A stretch of 64,000 bases of DNA from Eutypella sp. D-1 (Eukaryota > Ascomycota > Sordariomycetes > Xylariales > Diatrypaceae). The stretch lies in NCBI GenBank assembly GCA_023313575.1, contig JAJTTP010000008.1:248001-312000 (forward strand), written 5' to 3'. This document shows positions 36,028-47,726 of this stretch, piece after piece (position 1 is the first letter of the stretch; each line of letters begins with the position of its first letter). The notes below the pieces were generated by a model. It saw only the letters and a list, made by a program, of their open reading frames with translations, was not told where the DNA came from and made no database searches. The position numbers were made by a program, and so were the translations under genes.

Positions 36028-37383
36028 TTATCTAGTACCATTTAATCTCGTAGAACGCCTTCTACCCACCACAGGGATGGTCTGTACAGGGCCCTTAGCG
36101 TCTGCCTTCTCCTCGGGTATTCTTTCGGGTTCAAGTGCGGGGTGATCAGCATCGGGTTCCTCCTTGATCGACGTTTTCGATCTCGACGGCCTAGCCTTCT
36201 TCTTAGGCGGGTATTGCTCCACGACGTCTACTGCAGCTTGGCGAGCGGCTTTCGTCTTCGTGTCCTTCTTCTTCGGCTCGAAGAATCTGCTCTCGACCGC
36301 CTCGTCAGCTGCCTCCTCATCTTCGTCCTTGACGTCGACGCCGACGTCGCCGTTCGTTGCGTGGCCCGGCTTCAGTTTTTGTACGCCGGGAACGACGCAG
36401 CTGGTGCGGCCGCCGACGGTGACGAAGGTGAGCTTCTCGCCGTTAGGCAAGGCGGTGGCGGCGCCCTTTTTGCCCTTGCCCCAGCGGTGTTCGAACAGCC
36501 AGTCGGCGGGAAACTCGGCGGAGTCGCCGAGCTTTTCGACGGCGGTATCGCAGACGTAGCAGACTGCCCGGTAGAGGGCGGCGACGTCGGCGTCGCCAAG
36601 ATCGTCGCAGTACTGCCCCGGGTGCAGGCGCGCCTGGTACATGATTTCGTCGCCGACCCAATTCCCGATGCCGCTGACGACAGCCTGGTCCAGCAGTAGC
36701 GCCTTGATGGGCACGCGCCGCCCCCGCATCCGTTGCCGGAGGTACTCCTCGGTGAACTCGTCCCGGTCGATCACGGGGTCCGGCCCGTTTTCGACCAGCG
36801 GCGACTGCTTCCGGATCTCGGAGGCGGCGCAGTCGACGAGCCGGACGCGGCCGAAGCGCCGGGCGTCCGTGAAAGCCACCTCGACCTTGGGCTGGTCCGC
36901 CCCGCCGCCGCCGTCGGTCTCGAGGTGAAACTTCCAGAACCGGGGAGGCCACTGGTCCTTGTCGGCGCCCTTGGACCTCTCCTCGTAGCGGTTGTAGGCG
37001 GTCTGCTGGCCCCGGATGTGGATCCAGCCGGTCATGCCGAGGTGCATGACGGGGTGTGGCGGCTGGTCGAGAAGCAACCAGAAGTACTTCCCTTGACGGC
37101 CGACGCCGATGACCTTCTTGCCGGTGAGGGCCTTGGCGAAGGCGGGACCGCTCGTGCCGGCCTTGCCGAACACGTTGGTGTCGTCGGGAGCCAAGACCCG
37201 AGCGACTGTCTTGCCCACTAGGTGTAGGTTCAGGAAGTGGGTAAGCCGCGCAACTTAGTAAAGGGTGCGGGAGCGGAGTAGATCAGTTAGCCTCCAGTGT
37301 CCCACAATGAGATGTAGTGTATATTAGCTGGCCATCCGAGCCTGGCGGCCCCAAAGAAACTCACCTTCCGCGATCTCAGGCAT
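36028..37383 (-). CDS. FPG1: formamidopyrimidine-DNA glycosylase (Fpg/Nei family)
   Basis: Exon 1 is 19 nt (37383-37365: MPEIAE plus one base) and exon 2 is 37217-36028, giving 402 aa. Splicing yields MPEIAEV, whose Pro2 is the Schiff-base nucleophile and Glu3 the acid of this family. A buried Lys follows in VGRQGKYFWLLL, then the helix-two-turn-helix VSGIGNWVGDEIMYQARLHP. The zinc finger is replaced by a zincless finger ending GRTSCVVPGVQK: the four Cys ligands are absent but the catalytic Arg is kept, as in plant and fungal Fpg. It excises oxidised purines such as 8-oxoguanine and cuts the strand. The Lys/Glu-rich tail (about 285-402) with KKKARPSR suggests nuclear targeting. Confidence 0.94.
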
Positions 37384-38988
37384 GGCGACTAATGTATGAC
37401 GGGCCGATGCCGTAGAGGGCGAGCAAAACGAATGACTGGGGAAGGTGAGGAGCGCCGGGGATTACCGATTAGCTGTCCTACCTCGCTACCTGATCCTATC
37501 AATATATCCAAGTCCCGAGATCCTGTTCAGGGCGATGAAATGTGAGACCCAACTGGCTTATATCGAACCTAGGCACATATGTATGTAACGCGTTATCCAT
37601 ACCGCTTCGATAATTAACGCGGTTTGTGAGTAATCCATGTTAGATGAATAAGATGGAAAGGCGGATAAATACTCGGTTTATGCATAACGACAGAAATGGT
37701 CATGACCCACTTGGCTCACTCACCTACATTTACAGCCTGGAGGTCGGCTAGGTCGCCTCAGTGTCGCATGCAGCACGCAAACTGCAGCTAAACAACTGCG
37801 ATGGATCACATCATCTTCACAGCTCATCGGCAGCACTTCACTTCCATAGTGTACTTAGGTAGCCAATGTTATTCGAGGAAACCCCCACACGACGGTTTCT
37901 AGTGACTTGATATGGCCTGCCAGTGACGGAATTCCGTATTATGTAAGAAAATGTGCAGGCTAGGTACGTACATAAGGTGAGCTTTAACATAGATTACCTA
38001 TGATTGGCCAATATCGTATAATAAGACCCCGGACAGGCAGACAAGCCCCGGACTAGGTATGCCGTGCCCCTCCATTCACCTGCCACCTGCCAGCCCACCA
38101 ACCCACCAAAACCCACCTCATCCACCAAAAAATTTTGTCTTCACAAGCTTTAGGTACGTACGACTTGACTGACCTGTGTGTGTAGGTAGTATCCAACACC
38201 GCCAATTTGATTCCTTGCTTGTGTAAACCTGGAAGTTCTTAATTTAGCCTACTAATGACTCGTTTCATTTAGTTTGCAACCCAGTCGGTTTTTTTTGGTT
38301 TTTTTTTCTTTTTCGCAATGAAGCTTGACAAATAGGATTTGTCGGGTTGATGGGTACAGTCTCTACCTAGGTACTTTGATCTTTTTTCATGGCGAAGTTG
38401 AAAGTTGAATTGAAAGTACCCTCTTTGTTTTCTACATAATTTTATCCCGACTTTTCACCTGTTGACAGGGAGATAAGTTGAACATATCATCAGTCCATCT
38501 TATCATCAGTCTTATTAAAGCCTCTCCAGGTTCGCATAAGCTCGGCATTGGCCAGTGACGTCGGCTCAATTAGCAACTTGCATACTACCGCGATCGGAGC
38601 AAATAGGAACCCTGTCGACCCTGGCCGGGGTAAGGGAAATTTTCTAACCATCTGGACAAACTCGAGGAGAGAGCCTGAGAAGAGAGCCTGAGCCTACCTA
38701 GGCCTTCAGGATATTACTTATCATAAGAACGACAATAAGAAGAAGAAGAAGAATAGTAAAAACTACAAAAAACAACGCCTTCTCTTTCTCAGTCGAAATT
38801 CCTCTGCCATTGGAATACCAGCAAGGAAGGCAGGCCATCGACCTGACGTGACGTGCCGTTAAACGTGACGTGAAGTAGACGAGCAAGTTCTCTCTCTACT
38901 CGAACGAACTCGACACTTTTTTTGCCTCCAAACTGGCAAATATCACCAATACCGAACACCGACACCATCACCAACACTTACGTCAATC
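37384..38988. other. divergent intergenic region FPG/PRS1
   Basis: No gene is seen. It contains a TACCTAGGTA copy (38364-38373), T-rich tracts near 38290-38320 and CCACC-rich stretches near 38070-38125. Confidence 0.6.
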
Positions 38989-40562
38989 ATGGTGAGAAAC
39001 ATCGTCATCCTCTCGGGCAACTCACACCCGACCCTCTCGGATAGCATTTGCAATCTACTAGGTGTACCCGCTGGGAACCGAATTCTAAGCAAGTTCTCTG
39101 TCGGAGAGACTCGCTGCGAAATCAAGGATTCCGTACGAGGAAAAGATGTATTCATCATTCAGTCTGGTGGTGGCGCTATCAACGACCACCTCATGGAACT
39201 GTGTATTAGTATGCGAAAATACGCAACCCGAGCTAACTCTGCCAGAGCTATATCCAAAAAGTCCACGGCGCTAACATAGTACATAGTGATCTCAGCGTGT
39301 AAGACAGGCTCAGCGAGAAGGGTCACCGCCGTACTCCCCCTGTTCCCCTACTCGCGGCAACCCGATCTGCCATACAACAAAATCGGCGCCCCCTTGTCCA
39401 AACCACCAACAGAGATATCCAAAGACAAGTATACCTTCGAAAGCGTACCCGCCACCCCAGCTCCCGGTATCTCCAAGAGCGCAAGCTTTACCCACCAGGA
39501 CCTCACCAAGGTCTTGAACAAGACGTCGCTTGCTAACGGCGTGGCGTCCCCTCGGAATGGCGAGAGCTACTTTCCCAATGGGGAGGCGAGTGCCGCCGGC
39601 CATGCTCATCACAGTTCTTCAGCTTCCAACGCCGGGAGCTTTACGACACACGACTACGAGAACCCCTCCGCCATCACGAATTTCCAAGCGCAGCCCGGTT
39701 ACAAGAGATGGGTCGCGCAGGCCGGGACCTTGGTAGCGGATTTGGTGACTTGTGCCGGGGCAGACCAGTACGTGTCCAACAAAAGCTTCCAGCATCTATA
39801 GCTCGCTCGCTCGCTCGCTCGGATTCGAGCTGCGGAACCCCTCAGCACACTCGACCCTGCATCTTCGCCAATGCAGCACTCAAAGAGTATGTCTACTGAC
39901 GGATTCTATAGCGTCGTGGCGTTAGATCTTCATGACCCCCAGTACCAAGGGTTCTTCGACATACCGATGGACAACTTGTATGGCAGGCCACTGCTGAAGC
40001 GGTATATTCAGCAGAACATTCCGGACTTTAAGGATGCCGTGATTGTCAGTCCGGATGCAGGCGGTGCCAAGCGAGCCACGGCGATCGCCGATAGCTTGGG
40101 CATGGAGTTTGCCCTCATCCACAAGGTAAGGAGAAGTGAATTGGGTCTCGGCCGTGTCATCAAACTCACCCAATCATCTAGGAACGGCGGCCGACGCGGA
40201 TTACGGATCGGCAGAACGCGACCATGATGCTCGTAGGCAACGTCAAGGGTCGGGTCTGTATCCTTATCGATGATCTCGTAGACACGGCGAACACGATCAC
40301 GCGCGCTGCTAAGCTGTTGCGGAAGGAGGGCGCCGGCACCATTTACGCCCTCATCACGCACGGAGTTCTCAGTGGGGATGCGCTGTCACGTGTCAACGCA
40401 TCTGCTCTGGACAAGGTGATTGTGACCAACTCGGTGCCGCAGGACGAACACAGGAGGTTGTGCCCGAAGTTGGAGGTACTGGACGTCTCGGCGATCTTCG
40501 CCGAAGCCATCCGCCGCATCCACCACGGGGAATCGATCAGTGTGTTGTTCCAGTACGACTGA
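38989..40562 (+). CDS. PRS1: ribose-phosphate pyrophosphokinase (PRPP synthetase, Prs1-type)
   Basis: Four exons, 38989-39208, 39287-39767, 39912-40125 and 40182-40562, give 431 aa. It makes PRPP from ribose-5-phosphate and ATP for purine, pyrimidine, His and Trp synthesis. Visible blocks: [15 protein letters not shown] (restored only by splicing at the AG 39285-39286), [34 protein letters not shown] and the PRPP loop [18 protein letters not shown] roughly 100-residue insertion rich in Ser, Pro and Asn sits between [11 protein letters not shown] and [11 protein letters not shown], like the non-homologous region in yeast Prs1. Such subunits normally work as hetero-oligomers with Prs2-4 types. 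Intron 2 contains a (GCTC)5 repeat. Confidence 0.96.
39801..39820. repeat. (GCTC)5 microsatellite in PRS1 intron
   Basis: Five exact units inside the 144-nt intron 39768-39911. Confidence 0.95.
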
Positions 40563-41235
40563 GCGGGGCGGGGTGCAATCAACCGGATAATTAAAACTTA
40601 TGGGCAATGTCATCCGAGATAACTTCGCTGTTGAAGCTCTTTGGCATTTCCTACGTACAACCAATTGGGGCCTCAGGAGGCAACACAGGTTTCTGTTGCC
40701 GTCGCACTTTTTTGGTATGACATGGGTATCTTGCACATGGCTTACATGGTACTCTTTGTCCTTTTTTTGAGGGCGTCATATTCCCAAATTCAACCCTTCG
40801 CTATCGTGCTTGGGTTTCGACGAGAGGCGATTGCCCATCGTCTACATCTAGTAGGTGTCATCATACATATATCTAGTCATAACAGTGAAAAGACACGATC
40901 GCCACCAGTGAGGCGGCCCTCGTCGCCTAGTCTGTTACGATCAAAATATCTTGCGCGGTCTGTTCATATACCCGAGGAGACATATCGGGACACCCGGCCA
41001 CCAGGGGGTGTACGGGTGCCCGGGGGGGTGGTCTCGAGAGCCAAAAAAGAAGAACAAAAACGGAAAGAAATTAGATTTTATCTCATAGAGGCGGCGGCTT
41101 GGAGCTTTTGAGCCTGTGGCCTGTTGGCCGGGCTAGGATGGATCTAGACAGGTAAAAGGCGATTAGCAAAGAAACAGGTCCGTTTTTGAATCTATTTCGG
41201 TTGCCGATAGTGCCAACTTGTCGTCTTTACCACAA

Positions 41236-41253
41236 CCCCCCCCCCCCCCCCCC
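41236..41253. repeat. C18 homopolymer
   Basis: Eighteen consecutive C on the plus strand, non-coding. Confidence 0.95.
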
Positions 41254-41812
41254 ACCTCCTCTCTTGGCTTCTACGGCTGGCTATAACATAATATCCCTTC
41301 TTGGCCTTCTTGAGAAAGGGGCCGGCCGTGCAAGGCAAGGCAAGCGTGATCGCTTGGTGTCCCATCTCATCATCTTGTGTTCTTGTCAAAGAGACAAGAT
41401 GCTGCTGCTACGCGCTGCTGTGTTGTGAGACGGACAGATAGCGCTGTCATGATTAGGTGAGTATAAAGATACATTAAACTGGTGACGTACATACATAGCG
41501 AGCAGAACCTTGGCTGTCAATAGGGCAAATGATATATATATATTTGGGGGTGGACTTCAGCTCGGTGTAGGTCGCCTAGTATTATTCAGCACATATCTTC
41601 TGTACGTATACGTGCATGTATGTACGAGTGATACTTAGGTTAAGATGAATAGAAAATTACTGAAATGCGGAGTTGTCGGCCATGCATATATTTATATATA
41701 TATCGTGCTCGACGTGGCCGGGAGTGTGGTGGTGATGTAAATTTAAATAAATCCCTTAAGAGAACGGCTTTATGCACTTTTTCCACGGCAGGCATGTGAT
41801 TGCTCAAAAGCC

Positions 41813-41844
<32 letters not shown>
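41813..41844. repeat. T20A12 homopolymer junction
   Basis: Twenty T directly followed by twelve A; it could fold on itself. Confidence 0.95.
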
Positions 41845-43620
41845 TACTTTTCTGATCCGACATGATCTGCCTCTTTATGATATCCACAAAGCCCACACCG
41901 TCTCCGCAAAATAAATACGAAATTTCCCCAGCCCGCCTAACGATGGCCTACATAGATTAACTGGGCACCTACATAGAGAGGTAAAAGCTTTCCACATATC
42001 TCTCTGGTCTAAAGGAAAGGGTTGAGTTCCGGCGGTGTCAAGGGCGGCGGTGGTAGTAGTGGTAGTGGTGGTGGTAGAGGACGAAATAAATGCCGGTGGT
42101 TTATTTAGTTTCGAAGTTGGCTGCTACCCTTACTCTGCACTACACACCCCTGCAACAGAGCATGAACGCATATCGGTACCGAGTGGACTAAGTACAAATA
42201 AAGCAGTAACCGATATACTACTAACTAGTACCTAGGTAGTAGGCTTGGTAAGGCAAGTAGGCTGAAGTAGGATATGGCATGAACCTCGGCATGTCCTGCG
42301 TCGGAATTTTAACCCTCTCTGACGGCGGCGGCCGGGCTTGCCTACTGGAATAGTGGAATAGGTAATGAGTATCCGTCGCACAGGTAAGGTGGATACGTCA
42401 ACTTTCCCAATTGGAGAATCCCAGGTGGTCCATGTTAGATATTGTACCTCTTTACTGTCAATACGTAAGTAGATCATGTCATATGTCATATTTCTATGGA
42501 TATATATATATATACCTAGGTACCTGTGAACCTATCATGTCCCGGTACCTGCGCAAACAAAGTTACCGGCTTTAGGTCACTTTACCCAGTCTATGGTCAC
42601 TTCCGGCTGAAAGAGAGATTGACGGGAGGGAGGGAGAAGGTTCGACGACCTGACGAACCCACACCTCCTCCCTTTCGACCTCTGGGCTTATGTACATCTA
42701 TATATGTATACAATAAGAGAGTCCACGGGTGTGTATGAGGTTTAAACTACCAAAGTCTAGGTATAGATCGTAGACCGTATCGGGTACATTTATTTCCCTG
42801 TATACTTCGTACATCCCCCCTACATCCATCAACAACACTCGGTACTCTGTACTCCATCCATATACTCCCGATGTCTCCAATCTAGCTCCATACTGGTAGT
42901 ACCATCCATCCCCATACTATCTCCACATGCCACACCACCACCTTTCAAGTGCCTAGGCTCATGTAGGCTCGGGCTACGTCGTTAGTTACCTACTTCCTAC
43001 CACTAATAAACCTCTAGAGTACTCCGTAGATGTTCCCAATAACTCCCTCCCTCCTGTCTTTCTGGCTTCCCTTCCTTAAAAAAACCAACCCTAGATGCCC
43101 TAGAATACCCTAGGTACCCTACACTACCTTTAGGTTAGATACCGGCCATATCACCCGAAAAGCCTCACCTCATCCCTCATTTGCTCATTTCCAGGAAGAG
43201 TTGCCCAGCGTTGCCCATCTAAGCCATCTTAACCCATCTTAATCCATCTACCCCGACATACACTACCGTCTCCTACTTACCTACTATCCCTACTATTTTA
43301 ACTATTCTAAACTAATAATAATTCATACCACACCACCCTCCTTGCCCGTCATCTTCTCTTCCATTTTCCCCTTCTATGCGATCTTTTTTTTTAATGCTCT
43401 TATTTGAATATTCGTAACCCCCCCTTTCCCGCCCGTTGGAACCTAAATCATCATCATCGTCGTCGTAATTGGCTATCGTCGAGATATTCTCAAGTAATAA
43501 GTCTCGGTCGATCGTCAATTTCTATTGTCAAAGCGCGGCGACGAGATATATACTTATACAAATATATCATATATATATATATCTATCTATATATATACTC
43601 ACTATACTCGTCGTCACTGA

Positions 43621-43626
43621 CCGAGG
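43621..43626. promoter_or_regulatory. CCGAGG word upstream of PEX11
   Basis: One CCGAGG 385 bp before the PEX11 ATG, the core bound by FarA/FarB-type factors at fatty-acid and peroxin genes in Aspergillus. Confidence 0.35.
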
Positions 43627-44005
43627 TTTTGTATCATCAACCAATTGTACACGCTATACACGCTACCTACGTACCTATATAGAGTAGGAATTACTATATC
43701 CATCTGGGTATAGTCGAAAGAACCACCAAACCCACTTCTCCGAACCCGCGGGAGCGAAGTTATCCGCACGGTCCGATCGAACCGTGACATACACCACCAG
43801 TTCGCGCGATATCTGGTTAGCGAGAGAGAGAGAGTCAGAGAGTTGAAGGTCCCCCATCTTCTCTGACCACGTGAGATCGAATTTGAAGGTTGAAGGGGGT
43901 TAGATTTTTGTAACAGGAGAGAAAGGAACATCTCCCAAGGAAATCAAATCCAAGTACGAGAGTTTAAAGGAAAAGAAGAAAGCAAGGCAGAAGAAATACG
44001 CCAAA

Positions 44006-44587
44006 ATGGTCGGCGACGCACTCATCTACCACCCGTCGGTGTCCCACTACCTCAAGTTCGTGGCGACGACGACGGGGCGCGACAAGCTGCTGCGGACGGT
44101 CCAGTACTTCGCGCGCTTCTACGCCTGGTACCTGCTGCGGACGAACGGGACCAAGTCGGAGATCGCGCCCTTCGACGCCGCCAAGCGCCAGATGGGCATC
44201 ACGCGCAAGCTGCTGCGCGTCGGCAAGTTCGTCGAGCACCTCAAGGCCGCCGCCCTGGCCTCCGACTCCTCCGCCAAGGGCGCCGACCCCGTCCTCCGCT
44301 ACACCGCCATCGGTCGCCAGCTCGGCTACGCCGGTTACCTGTCCCTCGACATGACCACCGTCCTCGACGCCGCCGGCATTCGCAGGTGGGGCGGCGCCCG
44401 CCGCGCCGGCCAGGAGGCCTACCGCTTCTGGGCTGCCGGCCTCCTCTGCAGCGTCGTCGCCCAGACCTACACCCTCTACCGCCTGCGCGAGCGCGAGGCC
44501 AAGGTCGACAAGAAGCATGGCGAGGGCGTCGTCGAGAGCAAGAGGATCGCCATGTAAGTTTTTTTTGTCGTCCTTATATATACATAC

Positions 44588-44618
<31 letters not shown>

Positions 44619-44813
44619 AACGGGACTTATGCTAACCCCCCGGTGCGCAGTGACCGTAAGGCCAGCCAGCTCCAGCTCCTCTCCGACCTCTGCGACCTGA
44701 CCATCCCCTCCTCCGCCCTGGGCTGGGTCACCCTCGACGACGGCATCGTCGGTATCGCCGGTACCGTGAGCAGTCTGATCGGCGTCTACACGCAGTGGAA
44801 GAAGACGGCCTGA
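44006..44813 (+). CDS. PEX11: peroxisomal membrane proliferation factor Pex11
   Basis: Exons 44006-44553 and 44651-44813 (donor AT|GTAAGT, acceptor GCGCAG) give 236 aa, the usual Pex11 length. The start MVGDALIYHPSVSHYLKF and the amphipathic segment GRDKLLRTVQYFARFYAWYL are typical; in Pex11 this helix tubulates the peroxisome membrane before fission. Hydrophobic stretches near LGYAGYLSLDMTTVL and AGLLCSVVAQTYTLY follow, and the C-terminus GIVGIAGTVSSLIGVYTQW is the conserved membrane end. The third-position GC of this gene is very high, as in strongly expressed genes of this window. The intron holds a (TG)n repeat. It converges on FMT1. Confidence 0.96.
44597..44618. repeat. (TG)n microsatellite in PEX11 intron
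   Basis: About eleven TG units preceded by an AT run, inside the intron 44554-44650. Confidence 0.9.
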
Positions 44814-45986
44814 TGGAAATCTTGGCCATGAGAGGCAACGATGGGGGTATATAGGAGTGCGTGGACGCGATATAACCGATCATTCATCGAACATTATCTC
44901 CTGGGTTGGTCCAGTGGTCTGATCTGATGCAACGAGTGAATTGATTCCGATCCAATGTCACTAAAAAAAGGAAATGTGCGGGTAATTGTTGTGGTTCGGG
45001 GGGGAATGGCGGTCCGCGTTGTGTAATGAGATATCATGGTGTAAGGGGAGGGACGGGGATTGATAGGAATCGACAGGGTGGGGGGGAGGATTGGCCAGGT
45101 GTCTGGGACAGGACGGAAAAAGGGGGAAGGGGATGACTTTGGGACAAACCCCCCCCCACCCCCGTGCTGGGGATCTCATATATAAGCATAAGCCTTCCAG
45201 GGCGTGCCGTCGCGTGGACCGCTGCGGACAAAAGGCGTTTCTCCTGCCTCTGTTTGCTTGCTTGCTTGCTTCCTTGGTACGGAAGGAGGGGGGTTCACGA
45301 AGTCTGATACACCTGTCTCTACCTTTTTTTTGTCGGGTTTTTTTGGTTTATTGAGCAATGGACGAACGAGTCAAACGTTTGGTCATGAATCCAGAAGTTG
45401 AAATATACCCCCCCTATTGTTTGTGCTATCGCTCGTGGTAAAAACAAAAAAAAAACAAAAAAAAACAGAAAGTACTTCCGAGTCCTCCGGCTGACGGAGG
45501 AGAGAGGGGCTTGGCTACGCCAGCGGGGAGACCAAGGATGTGCGCGAGATGCGAGACAGGTTTGCAGATTATGAACATCGAACATCGATATGATGGGAAA
45601 GATCGTCATGCTGCGCCAACTTTTGTCTAGCCTTAGCCCGCCGTGTTCGTAAGAGAGGTTTCATTCATATGACCCGTTTCCCGCTGTACAGTTCATCTAT
45701 GTATCTACCTGGGTCCGGCAGCAGTTGACAGTAATATACAGCATATATACACATACACACAGTGGATGGCCACCACATAACGCCAGGGACCCGTCCCGTC
45801 TTCCAACCAATACGTGCGCGTATGTTTTACGCATCGGTAAAAAAAAAAGTCTCGTGAACTTGCTTCTTTTTATTTATTTCCTTTTCTCCTCATTCCTCAC
45901 AGGAGAGAGTACTATACACAACGCCCAGATCACCCGCAGTTCACCCTCGGCTATTTCGTCATATCGGGTCCCAGGGTTGGCCTAGC
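44814..45986. other. convergent intergenic region PEX11/FMT1
   Basis: No gene is seen. It holds a (TTGC)n stretch near 45246-45270, A-rich tracts (45444-45466) and C-rich runs near 45150. Confidence 0.6.
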
Positions 45987-47726
45987 TCAAGGGATCGAGG
46001 TATCAGGGCGCGTTGTCGTCGGTGGTGCCTCTTTCTTTGGCTCGAGGGGCCGGAAGAAGCCGGTGGCCGGGACCTGAGGGTTAGCGGACCAGTGCTCGCG
46101 TATCAATTTGAGGTTGAGGTTGCCGCGCTCGAAGGTCCCGAGCGCGGGTTCGACCCAGGGGGGTAGCGGCGGCGCCCGGGGAATCTTCTGGGTCTTGGGC
46201 TCCATCCTTCTGAGCTGCTTCTCTGACAGGCGCCGGCCACCGCGCTCGCGCAAAAAGATGGTCCTGTTGATCTGGAAAATCGTCGTCATGGTGAGATGCG
46301 TCATGCGAGTAATCTCCGACTCCAGGTGCAGGTTGTAGTCGACCTTGTGCGCGAGGTACAAGAACCGCCTCCACACGAGATCCGGCAGGTTTCCCGTAGT
46401 GCTAAAGGGCTGCAGGACCTCGGCCGCGGGCCGCGGGCCCTTTTCGCCGCCCAACTGGAGCTGCTTGATGCGCACCACTGAGGAGTCCACCTGCTCGTCC
46501 GGCGGGTTATGCCGCGATAAGTAGACGGCGTCGTCGCCGGGGCGTGTCCAGTAGGGGAGGAGGCCGCCTGGCGGCGGGATGCCCGACTCCTTCTCCATCT
46601 CCTTCTGCATCTGTAGCTTCAGTTTCCACTCTATCTTTGCCATGCGCCTCTCCGATTTCGAAGGGCGCTTCAGCGACACCACTTTCGGCTGCATCGGCTC
46701 CTGGAAGACGCGATAGAGCAGGCGGGATTCCCACTTGCCGGGGGAGGCGGGGTCTGCGGGGCGCCGCCGCTCGACGTCCGGCGCGTGAACCTCATCCAGG
46801 TCCGAGACGATGATGTGCGAGGGACTGTATTTCTTTTTTTGTTCGGGGTCTGGATGGAATTCTGGGACGCGCTTGGCGTCGAACCACAGGGGGCCGATGA
46901 CACGCTGGCGCAGGGCCAGCGAGCCCGTGTGCCTCCCCACGCCGATCTGGCGGTCGTATTTCGTTATCTTGGGCGCGTGGCGCGGTTCTGCGGGCACGTA
47001 GGGAGCGGCGGGGTCATCGGTGACGTCCTCGTACGGCGGCACGTGCAGGCCGCTCCGCAGGCCTTCGACCAGCAGGCGCGCGCCCACGGGCGCCGCGGCG
47101 TCCTGCAGCTGCTGTACCGTGCAGTCCTTTGGGATGCGCTTGAGGCCGTTCCACATGAGGAGCTCGCGTGCCAGGATGACGCCGCGGTCGAACTCCTTGT
47201 CATCGAGCGTCTGCAGCGTCACACCCGTTGTCTGGACGCCGTCCAGCAGGGTGTGGTGCAGCGGCGCGGGCCCCCGGTAGGCCGGCAGTAGCGACGGGTG
47301 CACATTGAGGCCGCCGTACTTGGAGGTGTGGAGGATGCGCCAGGGCACGAAGAGACCGAACGACACGGCGATCACGAGGTTCGTCCCCAACGGCAGGTCC
47401 CACCCGGTGAAGGTGTCCCGTTCGTGTATGGGCAGGCCCAGCTGCTGGGCGAGCCCCTTGACGGGCGACTCGCTGAGCACCTTGAGCCCGCGGCCGATGC
47501 GCTTCGGCGGCCGCACGAACACGTCAATGGACTCAATCAATGCCGGGTTTCTGCAGTGCTCCTCGTGCAGCGCCCTGAGGGAGGCGTTGCTGAAGTCGTC
47601 GGAACCGCAGAATAAGATCCGCAGCGGGTCGGATACCTTCGTCGTAGTGTAGGCGCGGCGCAGGCAGCAGTTGTGAACCCGGGGGGCCGTGAGCCCCGGT
47701 CTCAGGCGCGCTACTCGCCGCAACAT
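45987..47726 (-). CDS. FMT1: mitochondrial methionyl-tRNA formyltransferase, long C-terminal extension
   Basis: One uninterrupted exon, 579 aa. It transfers a formyl group from 10-formyl-THF to Met-tRNA for mitochondrial initiation. Residues 1-30 are Arg-rich with RRAYTTTK, a clear mitochondrial presequence. The catalytic domain has RILFCGSDDFS (36-46) and NVHPSLLPAYRGPAPL (141-156; Asn141 and His143 match the catalytic pair), then TTGVTLQTLDDKEFDRG with Asp180 as the likely third residue. A basic, Lys/Glu-rich insertion comes before the C-terminal tRNA-binding segment VVRIKQLQLGGEKGPRPAAEVL. A further 140 or so residues follow, beginning LPDLVWRRFLYLAHK, that are not part of bacterial Fmt. 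The total is well above the roughly 315-aa bacterial enzyme. Confidence 0.94.
   Translation of the reverse strand: MLRRVARLRPGLTAPRVHNCCLRRAYTTTKVSDPLRILFCGSDDFSNASLRALHEEHCRNPALIESIDVFVRPPKRIGRGLKVLSESPVKGLAQQLGLPIHERDTFTGWDLPLGTNLVIAVSFGLFVPWRILHTSKYGGLNVHPSLLPAYRGPAPLHHTLLDGVQTTGVTLQTLDDKEFDRGVILARELLMWNGLKRIPKDCTVQQLQDAAAPVGARLLVEGLRSGLHVPPYEDVTDDPAAPYVPAEPRHAPKITKYDRQIGVGRHTGSLALRQRVIGPLWFDAKRVPEFHPDPEQKKKYSPSHIIVSDLDEVHAPDVERRRPADPASPGKWESRLLYRVFQEPMQPKVVSLKRPSKSERRMAKIEWKLKLQMQKEMEKESGIPPPGGLLPYWTRPGDDAVYLSRHNPPDEQVDSSVVRIKQLQLGGEKGPRPAAEVLQPFSTTGNLPDLVWRRFLYLAHKVDYNLHLESEITRMTHLTMTTIFQINRTIFLRERGGRRLSEKQLRRMEPKTQKIPRAPPLPPWVEPALGTFERGNLNLKLIREHWSANPQVPATGFFRPLEPKKEAPPTTTRPDTSIP

Larger units (their letters stand above)
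40563..44005. other. long intergenic region PRS1/PEX11
   Basis: 3.4 kb. A 156-codon open frame (40641-41111) just after PRS1 shows no domain and is probably chance or 3' UTR. Otherwise it holds homopolymers (C18 at 41236-41253, T20A12 at 41813-41844), two TACCTAGGTA copies (42229-42238, 42513-42522) and AT dinucleotide runs near 43565-43600. Confidence 0.6.

Noticed and set aside
36142..37221. Plus-strand frames of 131-185 codons over the Fpg gene
   Set aside because: They are shadows of a conserved glycosylase exon on the other strand.
40641..41111. 156-codon plus-strand frame after PRS1
   Set aside because: Composition drifts from hydrophobic to basic without a domain. It lies where the PRS1 3' UTR is expected and has no start context.
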